Source: Wurfbainia villosa
Taxonomy: Eukaryota; Streptophyta; Magnoliopsida; Zingiberales; Zingiberaceae
Direction: 5' to 3'
Assembly (NCBI GenBank): GCA_025175895.1
Contig: CM046000.1
Span: 66,058,720-66,122,719 of the forward strand
DNA length: 64,000 nucleotides
Part shown: positions 12,089 to 23,992 of the stretch, piece by piece
Layout: every line of letters begins with the position of its first letter
Position numbering within the stretch: position 1 is the stretch's first letter
Position numbers and translations under genes: made by a program
The notes under the pieces: model-generated
Told to the model about the DNA's origin: nothing
Database searches by the model: none
Seen by the model: the letters and a program-made list of their open reading frames with translations, nothing else

Positions 12089-13814
12089 TGAAGGGAAGTG
12101 TTTTCCTTCGCTTCGGTCGCTTGTGCATGGCGATCCTATCTCGCGTCCCCGAATTAAAATTTAATTAATTAAGAATAATTCGGACGGAGATGGATTACCC
12201 AAGCAAATGATTCATCATCGTGCTATTCGATTTGAGCAGTCACTTGAACAAACTTGTTGTTCAAGCAACCTAACCCATTTCCTCGATTAGCCATGGAATA
12301 GATGATGTACGGATCGTTGATTTTTGTCTTTATGATCGGGGTCCATGTCAATTAACAACATACAAAATACAAAAGAACAAGAATCAAAATTAAACAAGAT
12401 TATACATCTTGTTTTACCTCTTGATCTTCTATTTTATTCCTATCCTCTTCTTGGACGTCGTGTAGGCAACGATCTTCCAAGAATTGAAGCCTCCTAGACC
12501 ACGTATCTTCCCTTCCTTGCTCGCTCCGAACAAGAGAAGAAAACCCTCCCTTCTTCTCGTATCTTGTGCTGAACACAAAGCCTTCTCCTCTTCTCCTAGC
12601 TTGTACCGACCACCAAAACTCCAAGAGATGGTGTCCGCCGACCCTAGGAGAGAAGAGGAGATTGAGGAAGAGAGCCTTCCTCCTTGCTTGTTGCCGCCGG
12701 CCCTAGGAGAGAGAGAGGAGACGCCGACCAAAACAATGGAAGAAGGAAAAACCCTAGCCTTTGTTGTCGTCGACCCTTGGAGAAGGAGAGGAGGCGCTGA
12801 CCAATGGAAAAGGAAAACCCTAGCTCACTTGTTGTCGCCGACCCTAAGGAAGAAAAATCCTAACCTCTTTTTTTTCGCCCAAGCCTCTCCACCACCTTTT
12901 ATAGATCTTGGCTTCATGAGGTATTTATAATAGGCTACAATAGGGACCATGAAGAGGAGTTGGATCTTGGCCATCCAATAGATCCGAACCACATATAACT
13001 CAATCCATTAATGATGATCCATTCCACTAGAGAATCACCATTAATTTACCTCACCAACCCCCATAATTAAATATGGGCTCCACATATTATTTGCACAAAA
13101 TATCTCCCCGTGTTTAAGATATCGAATGTCCATTAATTAATTAAATTACTGACAATTTATTTAATTAATATCTAACTCCATGAGTAGTGCCACTCATCCT
13201 TATCATCATCTTGGACCAAGTCCACCTGTAGGATTTACATGATAAACTTTATGAGTTTCTCAAGGGGACATCATCATCCTAGTGTATAGGACACGATTTC
13301 CTCCTATAATCAACGACACACCATGTAAATAATATTATTTCTCATCTTACCAGGCCTATCGATTTAACACATAAATCTTATTCATTGGTAAATCAAAGAA
13401 ATAAATACTAAGTACATGTTCCCATTATTATATCGGGATTAAGAGCATGTACACCATAATATCTGAGGTCTGATTCAATTATATAGTCAGTATAAATTGA
13501 ATCACCTCTAAATCGGTCTTGCTCAATACACACAAAGTGTACTAGTGTAATTCTATGGTCAAGATAAACCAATATTAAATTACACTATAACTAATGGTTT
13601 GTCCAAAACCATCATGGTTTTGAGCCCTTACTTATACTTTAGAAGGAACTGATAACATGATCTTCTGTGCAACACAACACACCATGTTATCTACAATGTA
13701 AGGTATCAAACAATATGCATAAATATAAAATGCAAACAATGATCGTGTGATTTTTATTTTAAAATGAAGATGTTCATAAAAATTAAATCTAGGCTTTTAG
13801 TATACATCCTAACA
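12089..13814 (-). mobile_element. R2: family B solo LTR
   Basis: This is a single 1726-bp LTR flanked by perfect CCTTC duplications (12084-12088 and 13815-13819). It starts TGTTAGGATGTATAC at 13814 and ends CCCTTCA at 12089, read on the minus strand, as in the LTRs of R6 and R7. There is no primer-binding site or coding sequence. Solo LTRs come from recombination between the two LTRs of one element. Rejoining the flanks restores the R0 gag codons around SEAKLARRDLL exactly. It has a TATA-like CTATAAAAGG at 12904-12895. The open frames at 12400-12930 lie in the GC-rich transcribed part and are not genes. Confidence 0.95.
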
Positions 13815-13819
13815 CCTTC

Positions 13820-13923
13820 TTGCGAGTTTTGCTTCGGAGGTGCCTTCATAAAGCTCTATCAACTTCTCCCACATCTCCTTAGTGCTTGCACATTCTCGTA
13901 TTCGATTGATCTCTTGTTGAGGT
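13820..13923 (-). pseudogene. R0 gag, second piece (about 35 codons)
   Basis: On the minus strand this short island encodes QQEINRIRECASTKEMWEKL and continues to SEAKLAR, matching the R4 Gag (QQEVNRIGECACAKEMWEKL). It is isolated between R3 (edge GAGGT, 13919-13923) and R2 (edge CCTTC, 13815-13819). Its exact fit between the first and third gag pieces shows that R2 and R3 hit the same gene only about 100 bp apart. Confidence 0.92.
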
Positions 13924-15928
13924 TGATGGAATCGTGCTCGGAGGCTCGTTGGCTCCCATGTCCCCAGATTAAAATTTTCACTAATGAAAACTAATCCGGA
14001 TGGGATGAGTTTCCTAAGCACAACCAATTCGTCATCGTGCTAACGACTTGAGCGATAGCTTAAACAAACTAGTTGTTCAAGCAACCAAGCTCTTCTAGTC
14101 AGTTAGCCGTGGAAGAGATGACGGACGGATCGCCGGTTTTTGTGTTTATCTTCGGGGTCCATGATTATACAAATACATATGGATGTAGACATGTATATTC
14201 AACTCATATAAACATATTAATAAGAACATGTAAAGATCAATAATAAAACTTGTAAAACTTTTATACCTCTCGATCTTCTATCGTATGTCCTAGCCTCCTT
14301 GTAGACTTCGTGTGGGCGAAGATCCTCCACAAGTTGAAGCTTCCTAGATCTTCTTCAATCAAAAGAAAGAAGAACTCTCCTTTCCTTCTTGCTTGAGCCA
14401 ACCACCATTCCACAAAGGATTGATGCCGCCGGCCCCAAGAATAGAGAGAACAAGATGGCCAACCAAGGAATCGAACAAGGGAACAATCCCTAGCTCCTTT
14501 GTGCCGCCGGCCAAGAGGAAAAGAAGAGGAGAAGAGGAATAGGTTGAGCGCCGACCAAGGTAGATGGAAAGGAGATGAAGGAGCCGGCCACACCCTAGGA
14601 AGAAGAAGAGCTCCTCTCCTATAGTTGCCGCCCACTCTCCTTGCAAACCCTAGCCGCCCAACCAAAGAGCCAAACCCTAATCTCCCAAGGGTTTCTTGCC
14701 GCCCAAGCTATTGATAGGCAAAACCCTAATCTCCAAAACCAACCAACTTCTTAGCTTGCCGCCCACCTTAAGCCACCTTATATAGAGTTGGGCTTAAGCC
14801 TTGTTTTAATGTCCACCGTCGGTTCTAGGGTTTTAATCTCAACCGTCGATTCTAGAGATTTAATCTAAACTGTCAGATCTAGTGATTTAATCTCCACCGT
14901 CGGATCTAGGGATTTAATCTCAACCATCGGATCTAGAGATTTAATCTCAACCGTCGGATCTAGAGATTTAATCTCCACCGTCGGATCTAGGGATTTAATA
15001 TCCATCATTGGATCTAGGCTTCATGAGGATTATATTAAGCTACGATAGGGACCATGAGGAGGAGTTGGATCTTGGCCACCCGATGGATCGGAACCACACA
15101 AACTTGATCCATCAATGATGTTCCATTCCACTAGAGGATCATCATTGAATTACCTCACCAACCCCATAATTTAATATGGGCTCCATACATTATTCGTACA
15201 TCCATCTCCCCGTATTTAAGATATCAAATGTCCGTCAATTAATTGATTTACTGACCATCAATCAATTAACATCTAACTCCTCGAGTAGTACCACTCAACC
15301 TTATCATCATGTTGACTAAGTCAACCTGCAGGGTTTACATGATGAACCTTATGAGCTCCTCAAGGCGACATCATCAACCTAATATATAGGACACGGTTTC
15401 CTCCTATAATCAACACCACACCATGTAAATAATATCATTTTCCAACTTACCGGGCATATTGATTTAATATATATAAATCTCACCCTTTTGTAAATCAAAT
15501 AAATAAATACTAAGTACATGTGCCCGTTATTATATCGGGATTAAGAGCATGTACAACATAATATCCGAGGTCCGATTCAATTATGTAGTCAGCAATAAAT
15601 TGAATCACCTCTATGTCGGTCCTGCTCAATACACCTAAGTGTACTAGTGTAACTCTATGTTCAAGACAAAACAATACCAAGCTACACTACAACCATGCCA
15701 ATGGTTTGTCCAAAGTCATCTTGGTTGTGAGCCTCTACTTATATTCTACAAGGGACTGATAACATGATCTTCTGTGCCACACCAAGCACCATGTTATCTA
15801 GAATGTAAAGTATTAGACAATATGCACACATATAATAAATATAAAGTGCAAACAATGATCATGTGATTCTTATTTCCAAATAAATATGTTCATACGAAAC
15901 AGCTAGGCTTTCAGTATACATCCCAACA
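13924..15928 (-). repeat. R3 3' LTR
   Basis: This 2005-bp LTR is the partner of the split right LTR. Between 14815 and about 15020 it has seven and a half tandem copies of a 27-bp unit, just upstream (in the element's direction) of a TATA-like CTATATAAGG near 14789-14780. The frames at 14261-14665 lie in the GC-rich transcribed part and have no family match. Confidence 0.94.
14815..15020 (-). repeat. 27-bp tandem repeat in the R3 3' LTR
   Basis: About 7.5 units of the pattern ACCGTCGGATCTAGAGATTT plus AATCTCA are seen on the plus strand, with scattered substitutions. The same array is at 27441-27645 in the other LTR. The repeat lies in U3 directly upstream of the TATA box, a position where copia elements such as tobacco Tnt1 carry enhancer repeats. 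Confidence 0.9.
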
Positions 15929-15941
15929 ATCTCCCACTTAT
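15929..15941 (-). promoter_or_regulatory. R3 polypurine tract
   Basis: The minus strand reads ATAAGTGGGAGAT immediately before the TGTTGGG start of the 3' LTR. This is the expected place and composition for the plus-strand cDNA primer. R6 has ATAAGTGAGAGAT and R7 ATAAGTGGGATAT at the same place. Confidence 0.8.
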
Positions 15942-15961
15942 ACTAAAAGACTATGTTGTCC

Positions 15962-18900
15962 TCATACTGCCATACATCTGATTCCCCTTCCCTCCACATG
16001 CCTGTCAAAGCTCTCGCTAGAAGGGTCTTAGTGAAAGGGTCTACCAAGTCATCCTCTGATGCAATCTAGGCGACAACAACTTCTACCTCCTTTACGATTT
16101 CTCGTATCAGGTGGTACTTGCGCTCTATGTGTTTACTTGCCTTATGAGCTCGTGGATCTTTCGAGTTTGCAACTGCACCACTATTATCACAATAAATTGT
16201 GATAGTTCTGGGCAAACCAGGAATCACATCCAAGTCCATTAAGAAGTTCCTGAGCCATACAACTTCCTTGGCTGCCTCAGAGGCTGCCACATACTCAGCT
16301 TCCATGGTAGAGTCCGCCACGCATTTCTGCTTGACACTCCTCCATACTATGGCTCCACCTCCAAAAGTAAACACAAACCCCGAGGTAGACTTACTGTTGT
16401 CCCTATCTGATTAGAAATCAGAATCCGTGTAACCCACAAGCACTAATTGATCTGCCCGGTAAACCAGCATATAATCCCTAGTCCTTCTCAGGTACTTCAA
16501 TATATGCTTTACAGCAGTCCAATGTCCCTGTCCAGGATTACTCTGATATCTGCTAACCATGCCCATGGCAAAGCAGATATCTGGTCTCGTACATAGCATA
16601 ACATACATGAGGCTTCCTACTGCCGAAGCATAAGGAACCACCTTCATCTCCTCTATCTCCTTTGATGTTTTGGGACACATCTCTTTAGATAAAGGTACTC
16701 CATGCCTAAAAGGTAGAAAACCTTTCTTGGAGTTCTGCATGCTAAAATGAGCAAGGATAGTTTCAATGTATGAAGCTTGAGATAAGCACAACATCCTTTT
16801 CTTGGGATCCCTTATCACCTTGATCCCAAGGATGTGTCCCACTTCTCCCAAGTCATTCATATCAAACTGTTTGGACAACCTTACCCTTACGTCTGATAAT
16901 ACTCTGATATTATTGCCAACTAACAAAATGTCATCTACGTATAGTACAAGAAATACCACTACGTTTCCATCACATCTCTTGTATACACAAGGCTCATTCG
17001 GACTTTGAATAAATCCATATGACTGGATTACCTCATCAAAGCGGATGTTCCATGATCTAGAAGCTTGCTTCAATCCATAAATGGACCGATTAAGCTTACA
17101 CACAAGATGCTCTTTACCCTTGTGGTTGCTTCATATAGATGTTTTCCTCAAGACTTCCATTAAGAAAAGTTGTCTTGACATCCATCTGCCAAATCTCATA
17201 ATCCTCATGAGCAGCAATAGATAAGAGAATCCGGATAGACTTAAGTATAGCTACCAGCGAAAAGGTCTCCTCATAATCGATGCCCTCTTTCTGAGTATAC
17301 CCTTTCGCAACAAGCCTAGCTTTGAAGGTCTCAACCTTTTCGTATACTCCTCTCTTTCTCTTGTAGATCCACTTGCATCCAATGGCTTTCACACCATCGG
17401 GTGGTTCTACTAGCTCCCAGATATGATTAGAATCCATAGATTCTATCTCTGAATTCATCGCTCTTTGCCAAGATACCGCATCTCTATCTTGGAGTGCCTC
17501 GTCATATGTCCAGGGATCAGGTTCATGTTCACCAAGGACTAAGTCCAAAGACTCTCCCAAGAACATGAATCTCTTGGGTTGTCTAACAACCCTCCCACTA
17601 TGACGAGGTGCCTCCTATGTATGCTCTGTGACACGCGGTGCAGTGACTTGTGGTATTTCCTCTTGTACTGGTGGTACTGAAGTCGGGACTTCCCCTGTCA
17701 ACTCCTCAAGCACAATCCTACTTGTGGGCTTGTGGTTCATCACATAGTCCTCCTCTAGAAATCTGGCATTCGTACTCACGATCACCTTCTGATCTCTATG
17801 ACTATAGAATAAACCACCCTTCGTTCCCTTAGGGTAGCCAACACACAAGTGTACTTCTGTACGAGATTCCAACTTACCAGCATCTCCCTTCAGCACATGT
17901 GCTGGACTACCCCAAATCCGAATATGTCTTAGACTAGACTTTCGCCCAGTCCATAATTCTGTGGGAGTAGAGGGTACTGACTTAGATGGAACCAAGTTCA
18001 GAATGTGTGCTGTCGTTTCCAGAGCAAACCCCCAGAACGAATCAGGTAACTCAAAATAACTCATCATCGATCTGACCATCTCCATAAGAGTCCTATTCCT
18101 TCGCTCCGTCACACCATTCTGCTGGGGTGTGCCAGGTGCGGACAATTGGGATTGAATCCCAGCCTCTGATAAGTAACTCCTAAACTCTCCCAAAAGGTAC
18201 TCGCCACCACGATCAGATCGTAGTGTCTTGATACTTTTTCCTTGACGGTTCTCCACATCAGCCTTGAATTCTTTGAACCTGTCAAAGCATTCAGACTTGC
18301 GGCGCATCAAGTAAATGTATCCATACCTTGAATAATCATCTATAAAATAGACAAAGTATTCAAAGCCACCTCTAGCCTGGATAGACATAGGACCGCACAA
18401 ATCAGAATGAACCAATTCCAATACATCTTTAGCTCTATACCCCTTAGCCTTAAAAGCCCTCTTGGTCATCTCACCTTCAAAGAAAGACTCGCAGGTTGGG
18501 AGATCTTCCACCACTAATGAACCCAAAGGTCCATCAGCTATCAACCTTTGAATTCTACTCAGGTTAATATGACCAAGTCTTAGGTACCAAAGATATGTCT
18601 GGTTCATTTTCGAAGGTTCTTTTCTCTTATTAGACTTAGAAGATGAGTTATTCACTTCTATATGCATCGTGGGAGTTTTCGGTTCAAGAGTATACAAATT
18701 GCCAACCAATGTACCAGAACAGATAATCTCCCTATTCCTTTTTATAACAACTTTGTCATTAAAAGAAACAGAATATCCATCCAGAAACAATTTAGAAACT
18801 GAAATTAGATTCTTTCTAAAAGTAGGTACATAAAGACAATTTCTCAAAACCAAAACTTTATTCCTATCAAAAGATAAATAAACATCTCCCACTTCAATAG

Positions 18901-19864
18901 CCGCCACCTTTGAAGCATTGCCCATGAAGACGGTAATCTCTCCCTCAGCTAGTCATCGGGTTTCCTGGGACCCCTGCAAAGTATTGCAGACATGATTAGT
19001 GGCTCCTATATCTACACACCAGGTACTGATAGATAACACCGCTAAACATGTTTCAACAACTAAACAATAAGATATACCTTTGTTCTTTCAGCGAGGACAG
19101 TCCGCCTTCCAATGTCCAGTCTGTTTGCAAGTGAAGCACTTGCCTTTCGTCTTCTTCACTCCTACTTGAGGTCCTACTGCCACTTTCTTTGCTCCACCTT
19201 GCTTCTTCTTCTTCTTCCCTTTCAGTTTAGAAGTAGAAACCTTCTGAGCAACCATGGCTTGAGCACTTTGACGAAAAATCCCCTCTGTCGCCTGGAGTTC
19301 TGTCTGAAGCTCTGCCAACGAATACAACCTCTTGATCATGTTGTAGTTGAGGCGGAACTGCTCAAAACTTCTAAGCAGAGACTGAAGAATGATATCGACC
19401 TGGGTTTCCCCATCGATCTCAGCTCCGAGGACTTCCATCTCATTAAGATGAGCCATCATCTTGAGAACATGGTCCTTGACGGGTGTTCCCTCGATCATGG
19501 TGGTCGTCATCAAGTTCCTCATAACCTCCGTTCTAGCCGCCCTACTCTGATGTTCGAAAAGTTATTTGAGATTGAACATCATGTCATAAGTCATGGCCAT
19601 GGCCTGATGCTGATGTTGCAGCACATTTGACATAGATGCCAAAATGTAACACCGCGCCATCTCATCTGCCTTGATCCATTTCTTATAACTTTCTTTCTTC
19701 TTTTCATTAGAGTCATAGGTGGGCTTAGGAGGACAAACCTCGAAGAGTACAAATTTGTACTCCTCTGCAGTTAAGACAATATCAAAATTTCTTTTCCAAT
19801 CAATATAATTTGTTCCAGTAAGTTTATTTTCTTTTAATATTATAGCAAGTGGGTTGAAATCCAT
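15962..19864 (-). pseudogene. R3 gag-pol polyprotein remnant
   Basis: One frame runs from the ATG at 19864 (DFNPLAIILKENKLTG) to about 17114, interrupted by a TAA near 19560, a TGA at 19088 and at least one more stop. Visible in order are Gag with a good CCHC knuckle (CFTCKQTGHWKADC), a protease with DIGA in place of DTGA, and integrase with HSDLCGP (Asp at 18401-18403), SDRGGEY (Asp at 18212-18214) and VTERRNR (Glu at 18104-18106), the D-35-E spacing. A short deletion near 17110 shifts the frame. Reverse transcriptase with YVDD (16930-16941) and RNase H with a TAA near 16410 follow. The family stop position is at 15962-15964. The enzyme motifs are better kept than in R1 or R5. Confidence 0.93.
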
Positions 19865-20912
19865 TTGAAAAACCTAAGAATCACAATGATCAAAATATTA
19901 GATTTTAAATATTATTGATTCCTCAAATAATAAAATTTCGAAATCAACCAATACCTCAAAACACCGAGAATATCGCATGCCACGATAGTGTGGACGTATA
20001 CGAATTCTGCATTTGTAAGAGGAGGTTTAACCCTTTAATTTTATTATCTTGTCAACCTTACTTTTTGACAAATAAAATTAATAGTTGGTTCCTCTTTGGC
20101 CCTACAAATAAAAGCAGTGACTCTGATGAGGAGGATACTTTTTATTTGCATCTAAGTGTGCACCATTACACGATACTAAGGGAATTATCTTGGATTATGT
20201 GCCTTACCGATGGGGAAGTACACACGCTCCTAAATAATTTCCTATAACCATTATTTGACCTAGTGATCCACAAACAAACTCATCCGATGGGGAGGAAGGC
20301 ACTCAGAGCCAACGTGCAAGTTTGTTGCATCACACGTCAAATTGTAATGGAGGCCGCAGGAATTAATTAAAATGTCCCTCTCCCACTTAGTAAATTAACA
20401 GTGAGGAATTTTCAAGCACACACAACATGCATATAAAAAAAATCAGCAATAAATATGGAAAAAATCAGAATTTTCCCAACTATTATGGCATTGTTCTCCA
20501 ATATGCGTCCCGTCGTATCGCCACCTTGACCGCTCCACCTTTTCCCGTGCGTAAGTCACCAAAGAGATCCGAGCCAAGAAAAACTATTTTAATTTACATC
20601 CATCGATCCTATACTCCACGAAGGAGTGTATAAATAATCTAGATCGAAAGTAAACTAAAATGAGTGGCTAAACAATGTCATATTTAATTACAAAAATTAA
20701 ATACTAATTTAGCCTCGTCAACCTCGAGGATTCAAATAATATACAATCACACACACATGCAATCACATACACACATATATAGCAATAATAGTTGGAACTT
20801 ATGCCTGCAACCAAAAAGTTATGCTACGCACATCCTACTATCATCCGACATACACAATATATGATAAGTGCGTGAAAGTAACCGAATCCAAACAAACAAA
20901 ACCGAAAACCGT
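19865..20912 (-). other. R3 untranslated leader
   Basis: About 1.0 kb between gag and the primer-binding site. It shares family-wide segments with the leaders of R6 and R7, for example the GATGGGGAGGA and ACGATAGTGTGGACGTATACG motifs, and has no coding frame with a family match. Short frames here differ between the three copies. Confidence 0.75.
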
Positions 20913-20925
20913 GGCTCTGATTCCA
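20913..20925 (-). promoter_or_regulatory. R3 primer-binding site
   Basis: The minus strand reads TGGAATCAGAGCC three bases from the LTR end. This is the initiator-Met tRNA complement with one substitution (TGGTATCAGAGCC in R6, R7 and R8). Confidence 0.88.
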
Positions 20926-20928
20926 CTT

Positions 20929-21015
20929 TGATGTAATCGTGCTCGGAGGCTAGTTGGCTCCCATGTCCCCGATTAAAATTTTCACTAATGAAAACTAATC
21001 CGGATGGGATGAGTT
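20929..21015 (-). repeat. R3 5' LTR, PBS-proximal 87 bp
   Basis: This is the end of the right LTR of R3, matching 13924-14010 closely. It stops at the GAGTT target duplication of R4 and resumes at 26624. Confidence 0.95.
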
Positions 21016-22271
21016 TGTTAGGGCAATCTCTTGCTATGATAAGGTTTTGATGTGTGTGGCAAAGGGTTTAAGTTAGTTTGCTATGTTGATTTGATATGTG
21101 CGTTGAAGTCATGCAGGGCTTAGTAATTCGCACATGGAGCCTTGGCGGGTTCACCACTCACAACCTCGTGCCTGAGTCAGAGAAGGAGCATTGCAGAGTC
21201 GTGCGCTTGATGCTGCCGAGGGACCGCCGGACGAGATGACTTGAAGCGAAGCCAAGGATGCAGACTTCGGAGGCATGAGACGAGAAGGAGCATTGCAGAG
21301 CCGTGCGCCTGATGCTGCCGAGGGACGTGGCCGCGAACGAAGAGAGCTTCAGCGAGGGACTTCGAGTGAGATGAGAGAATGAGTGAAATGAAAGTAGCTC
21401 ATTAGGTGAACTTGGCCGAATGGCTGAGTGTCGGAAACTTGACCACAAGGGTTGAGGTTTATCTGACCGCCGGAAGCTCAAACTAATGTTAAGTTTGAGT
21501 TTCAGACATCGGGCCGACCGCCATGGAATGGCAATGATCGCTTCCGAGTCGATTGGGATCGACCGGGTTTAAGCCACCGGTGAATCAGTTGATCACCGAT
21601 CGCCGGCATGGGCAATGACTAATGGCTTGATTAGTCGACTCTGGGACGGCAATGATCGATGGCATTATGCACGGCACGAGTGGAGTCGACCTGTTGAGGA
21701 CTCGACCGATTGACATCACGATCGATGGGTGCCATCACGATCGATACCAATACCGCTGGATGGAATCCAACGGGAAAGCAAACCATTATTGAGACGACTA
21801 CGTGACCGACCGATGGGTGCCATCACGATCGCTTCCCGTGTCAACGGGAAGAAACCCTCTTCCTCTATAAAAAGGAAGGGGATGGGGCTTTGGGGGGTTA
21901 ATGCTTGAACACCCAACTACTCCCAAAGTGCCCTAAACGATTTCCCACTCTTCTACTTGCTCTAATCTTCATTCCATTATAGAATAGTGATCTTTGTGTA
22001 AAAGAGGTTACCTCCACCTAGCTTTGTGCAAAGGAGAGATCTAGTGGATAGATTGCGGAGTGATTCACCGCGGACGAATTAGACCGTGGATTAGCGGCGT
22101 AGCCGTGAACCACGTTACATCTCGTGTTTGTATTGCTCGTTTATATTTTGCTTGTCTTTATTTATATTTGCATATTCCACTTGCGCTAACATTTTGTAGA
22201 CGAGCAAAATACGACATTCTACGACAAAGAGCTATTCACCCCCGTCTAGCCGGCCAACCGATCTCCCAACA
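21016..22271 (+). repeat. R4 5' LTR
   Basis: This LTR is 1256 bp. A TATA box CTATAAAAAGG is at 21864-21875. It is very similar to the 3' LTR, except in the stretch 21480-21840, where the CAGTCGACTG palindromes of the 3' LTR are replaced by CACGATCGAT-like sequence. The frames at 21158-21481 and 22060-22308 are not conserved as genes. Confidence 0.95.
21864..21875 (+). promoter_or_regulatory. R4 TATA box
   Basis: CTATAAAAAGGA in the 5' LTR, about 400 bp before the LTR end. In the 3' LTR the same site reads CTATAGAAAGA, so the two copies differ at the core. Confidence 0.6.
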
Positions 22272-22273
22272 AG

Positions 22274-22286
22274 TGGTATCAGAGCA
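22274..22286 (+). promoter_or_regulatory. R4 primer-binding site
   Basis: TGGTATCAGAGCA lies two bases after the LTR end and is complementary to initiator-Met tRNA, as in Sireviruses and other copia elements. Confidence 0.93.
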
Positions 22287-22333
22287 AGGTTGCTTGTCAC
22301 CGAACTAACCGCCGCAACAAGCATTTCATCAAA

Positions 22334-23992
22334 ATGGTCGGCTCCAACATCCACCCACCAAAGTTCGACGGCGAATTCTCTTTGTGGAAAAAGAGAATGG
22401 AGGTATTCTTTGAAACCGACTTTGAAATATTGTTAATTATGGAAAACGGTTTCGAGTTGCCTAGGAACGAAAATGGGGAGCCATTGGAGAAATCTAGGTG
22501 GAGCAAGAGGCAAAGAGAAGAATACTTGGCAAATTCAAAGGCCAAGCACCACCTATACAATGTCCTCCCTCAACAAGAAGTCAATAGGATAGGAGAGTGT
22601 GCTTGCGCCAAGGAAATGTGGGAGAAACTAATAGAAATCCATGAAGGCACATCCGAGGCAAAGCTAGTAAGGAGAGACGTTCTTCGCTCCCAATTGTTTA
22701 GTATCAAACTTGAAAAGGGAGAGAAGGTAAAATCCCTACACTCTAGATTTAAGGAAATTCTAACCGGTTTAACAAGTGTAGGTGAAAAGCTCTCCAACCG
22801 GGATATGGTAATGAAGGCCATAGATGCCTTTCCCCGGTCCTCAAGATGGAGCTCCATGGTGGATTCGTTTTACATCTCCAAGAACATGGAAGTAAGTACC
22901 TTGGAGGAGTTTTTCTCAACAATGGAGCTCCACGAAACGAGGCTTGAAGGAATACAAGAAGAGCCTAGAATCCAACCTTCAAGGGGAGTAGCATTGATAG
23001 CAAACAAGGGGAAGAAGAAGATGGAAATCCCCTCCTCCTCCGATGATGAAGCATCCTCATCCTCCTCCATGGATAGCACTGAAGAAGCATATATGGTAAG
23101 GAGGGTAAGACGTGCTTTAAAGGGTTTTCATTTTAATAAATCTAATGATAGGAATAGAAGACCAAGGGGGAAGGTCATATGCTACAATTGCCAAGGAGAG
23201 GGGCACATAAGGGACAATTGTCCTCTCCTAAACAAGAGCAAGGAAGAGAAGAAAAAGAAAGAAGAAAAGAAGAAGAAAAAGGGGAGCAAAAAGAAAGAGG
23301 AGAAGAAGGCAAAAGAAAAGGGGAAGGCCAAAGCATTCAAGGCCAAGACATGGGATGATCCTTCTTCTTCTTCCTCATCCGATGAAGAAGAGCATGTCTA
23401 CTCCAACCTAGCACTAATGGCTCTTCATGACTCGGATTGCTCATCCTCCTCCACCGAAAATGAAGAATCAAGCTCAAGTGGGGAGAGCTCAAATGAAGGG
23501 GGAGCTTCTACATCCTCATCATCCGAAGAAGAAGAGGACATGGAAACTATGGTAACCAACCTCTCACCTAATAAAATAGTTTCTATGATTTCTAGTTTAA
23601 CTAAGGATTTATTTAGAGCAAAGAACAAAAACAAATGCATGCTTGAACAAATTAAGGAATTAGAACAAAAATTAGAAAAAGCATGCTTAAATAAAAATGA
23701 AAATATTTCTTCTTGCCATGATGAAGTATGCTGACATGATCTTTATGTGCCATTAGATGTTAGTGATGCATGTATAAATGAAAATAGGGCCTTAAGGGAA
23801 AAGGTAGACTATTTAACAAAAGCCCTAGAAAAATTCACAATTGGCTCCAACACATTGAATATGATAATTGGGAGCCAAAGGGCAAGTTTTAATAAGAAAG
23901 GCCTAGGTTATAAAGAAAAGAAAAATGAAAAGGCCTATAAATGCCTAATTGCTAGGGGACAAGATAAAAAGAAGGTAATAGCTAGGAAATGA
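22334..23992 (+). pseudogene. R4 gag (553 codons, one in-frame stop)
   Basis: The ATG at 22334 is about 60 bp after the LTR and opens a 466-codon frame. A TGA at 23732-23734 interrupts it, and the same frame then continues for about 85 codons. The layout is an N-terminal copia-type Gag region (SLWKKRMEVFFE, EMWEKLIEIHEGTSEAKL, STLEEFFSTMELHETRL), a serine/acid tract, a basic stretch, a CCHC knuckle (CYNCQGEGHIRDNC), a lysine-rich tract of about 50 residues, a serine/glutamate tract, and a coiled-coil-like tail (LREKVDYLTKALEKF). Such a long charged Gag is typical of Sireviruses. It would form the particle that packages the element RNA. With a single stop it could have been active recently; read-through or expression of the 466-codon form is possible but untested. 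Confidence 0.92.

Noticed and set aside
12400..12930. Open frames of 74-148 codons, rich in Pro, Arg and Ser
   Set aside because: They lie inside the solo LTR R2, match no family, and are explained by the GC-rich LTR segment.
14261..14665. Open frame of 134 codons repeated at 26873-27328
   Set aside because: The two copies are the two LTRs of R3, so the repetition reflects LTR identity, not gene duplication or protein conservation.
14815..15020. Regular short repeats considered as a CRISPR-like array
   Set aside because: The units are directly adjacent with no spacers and sit in a plant LTR. This is a tandem repeat.
19112..19630. Plus-strand frame of 172 codons
   Set aside because: It is the reverse-complement shadow of the R3 gag, which has clear family matches on the minus strand.
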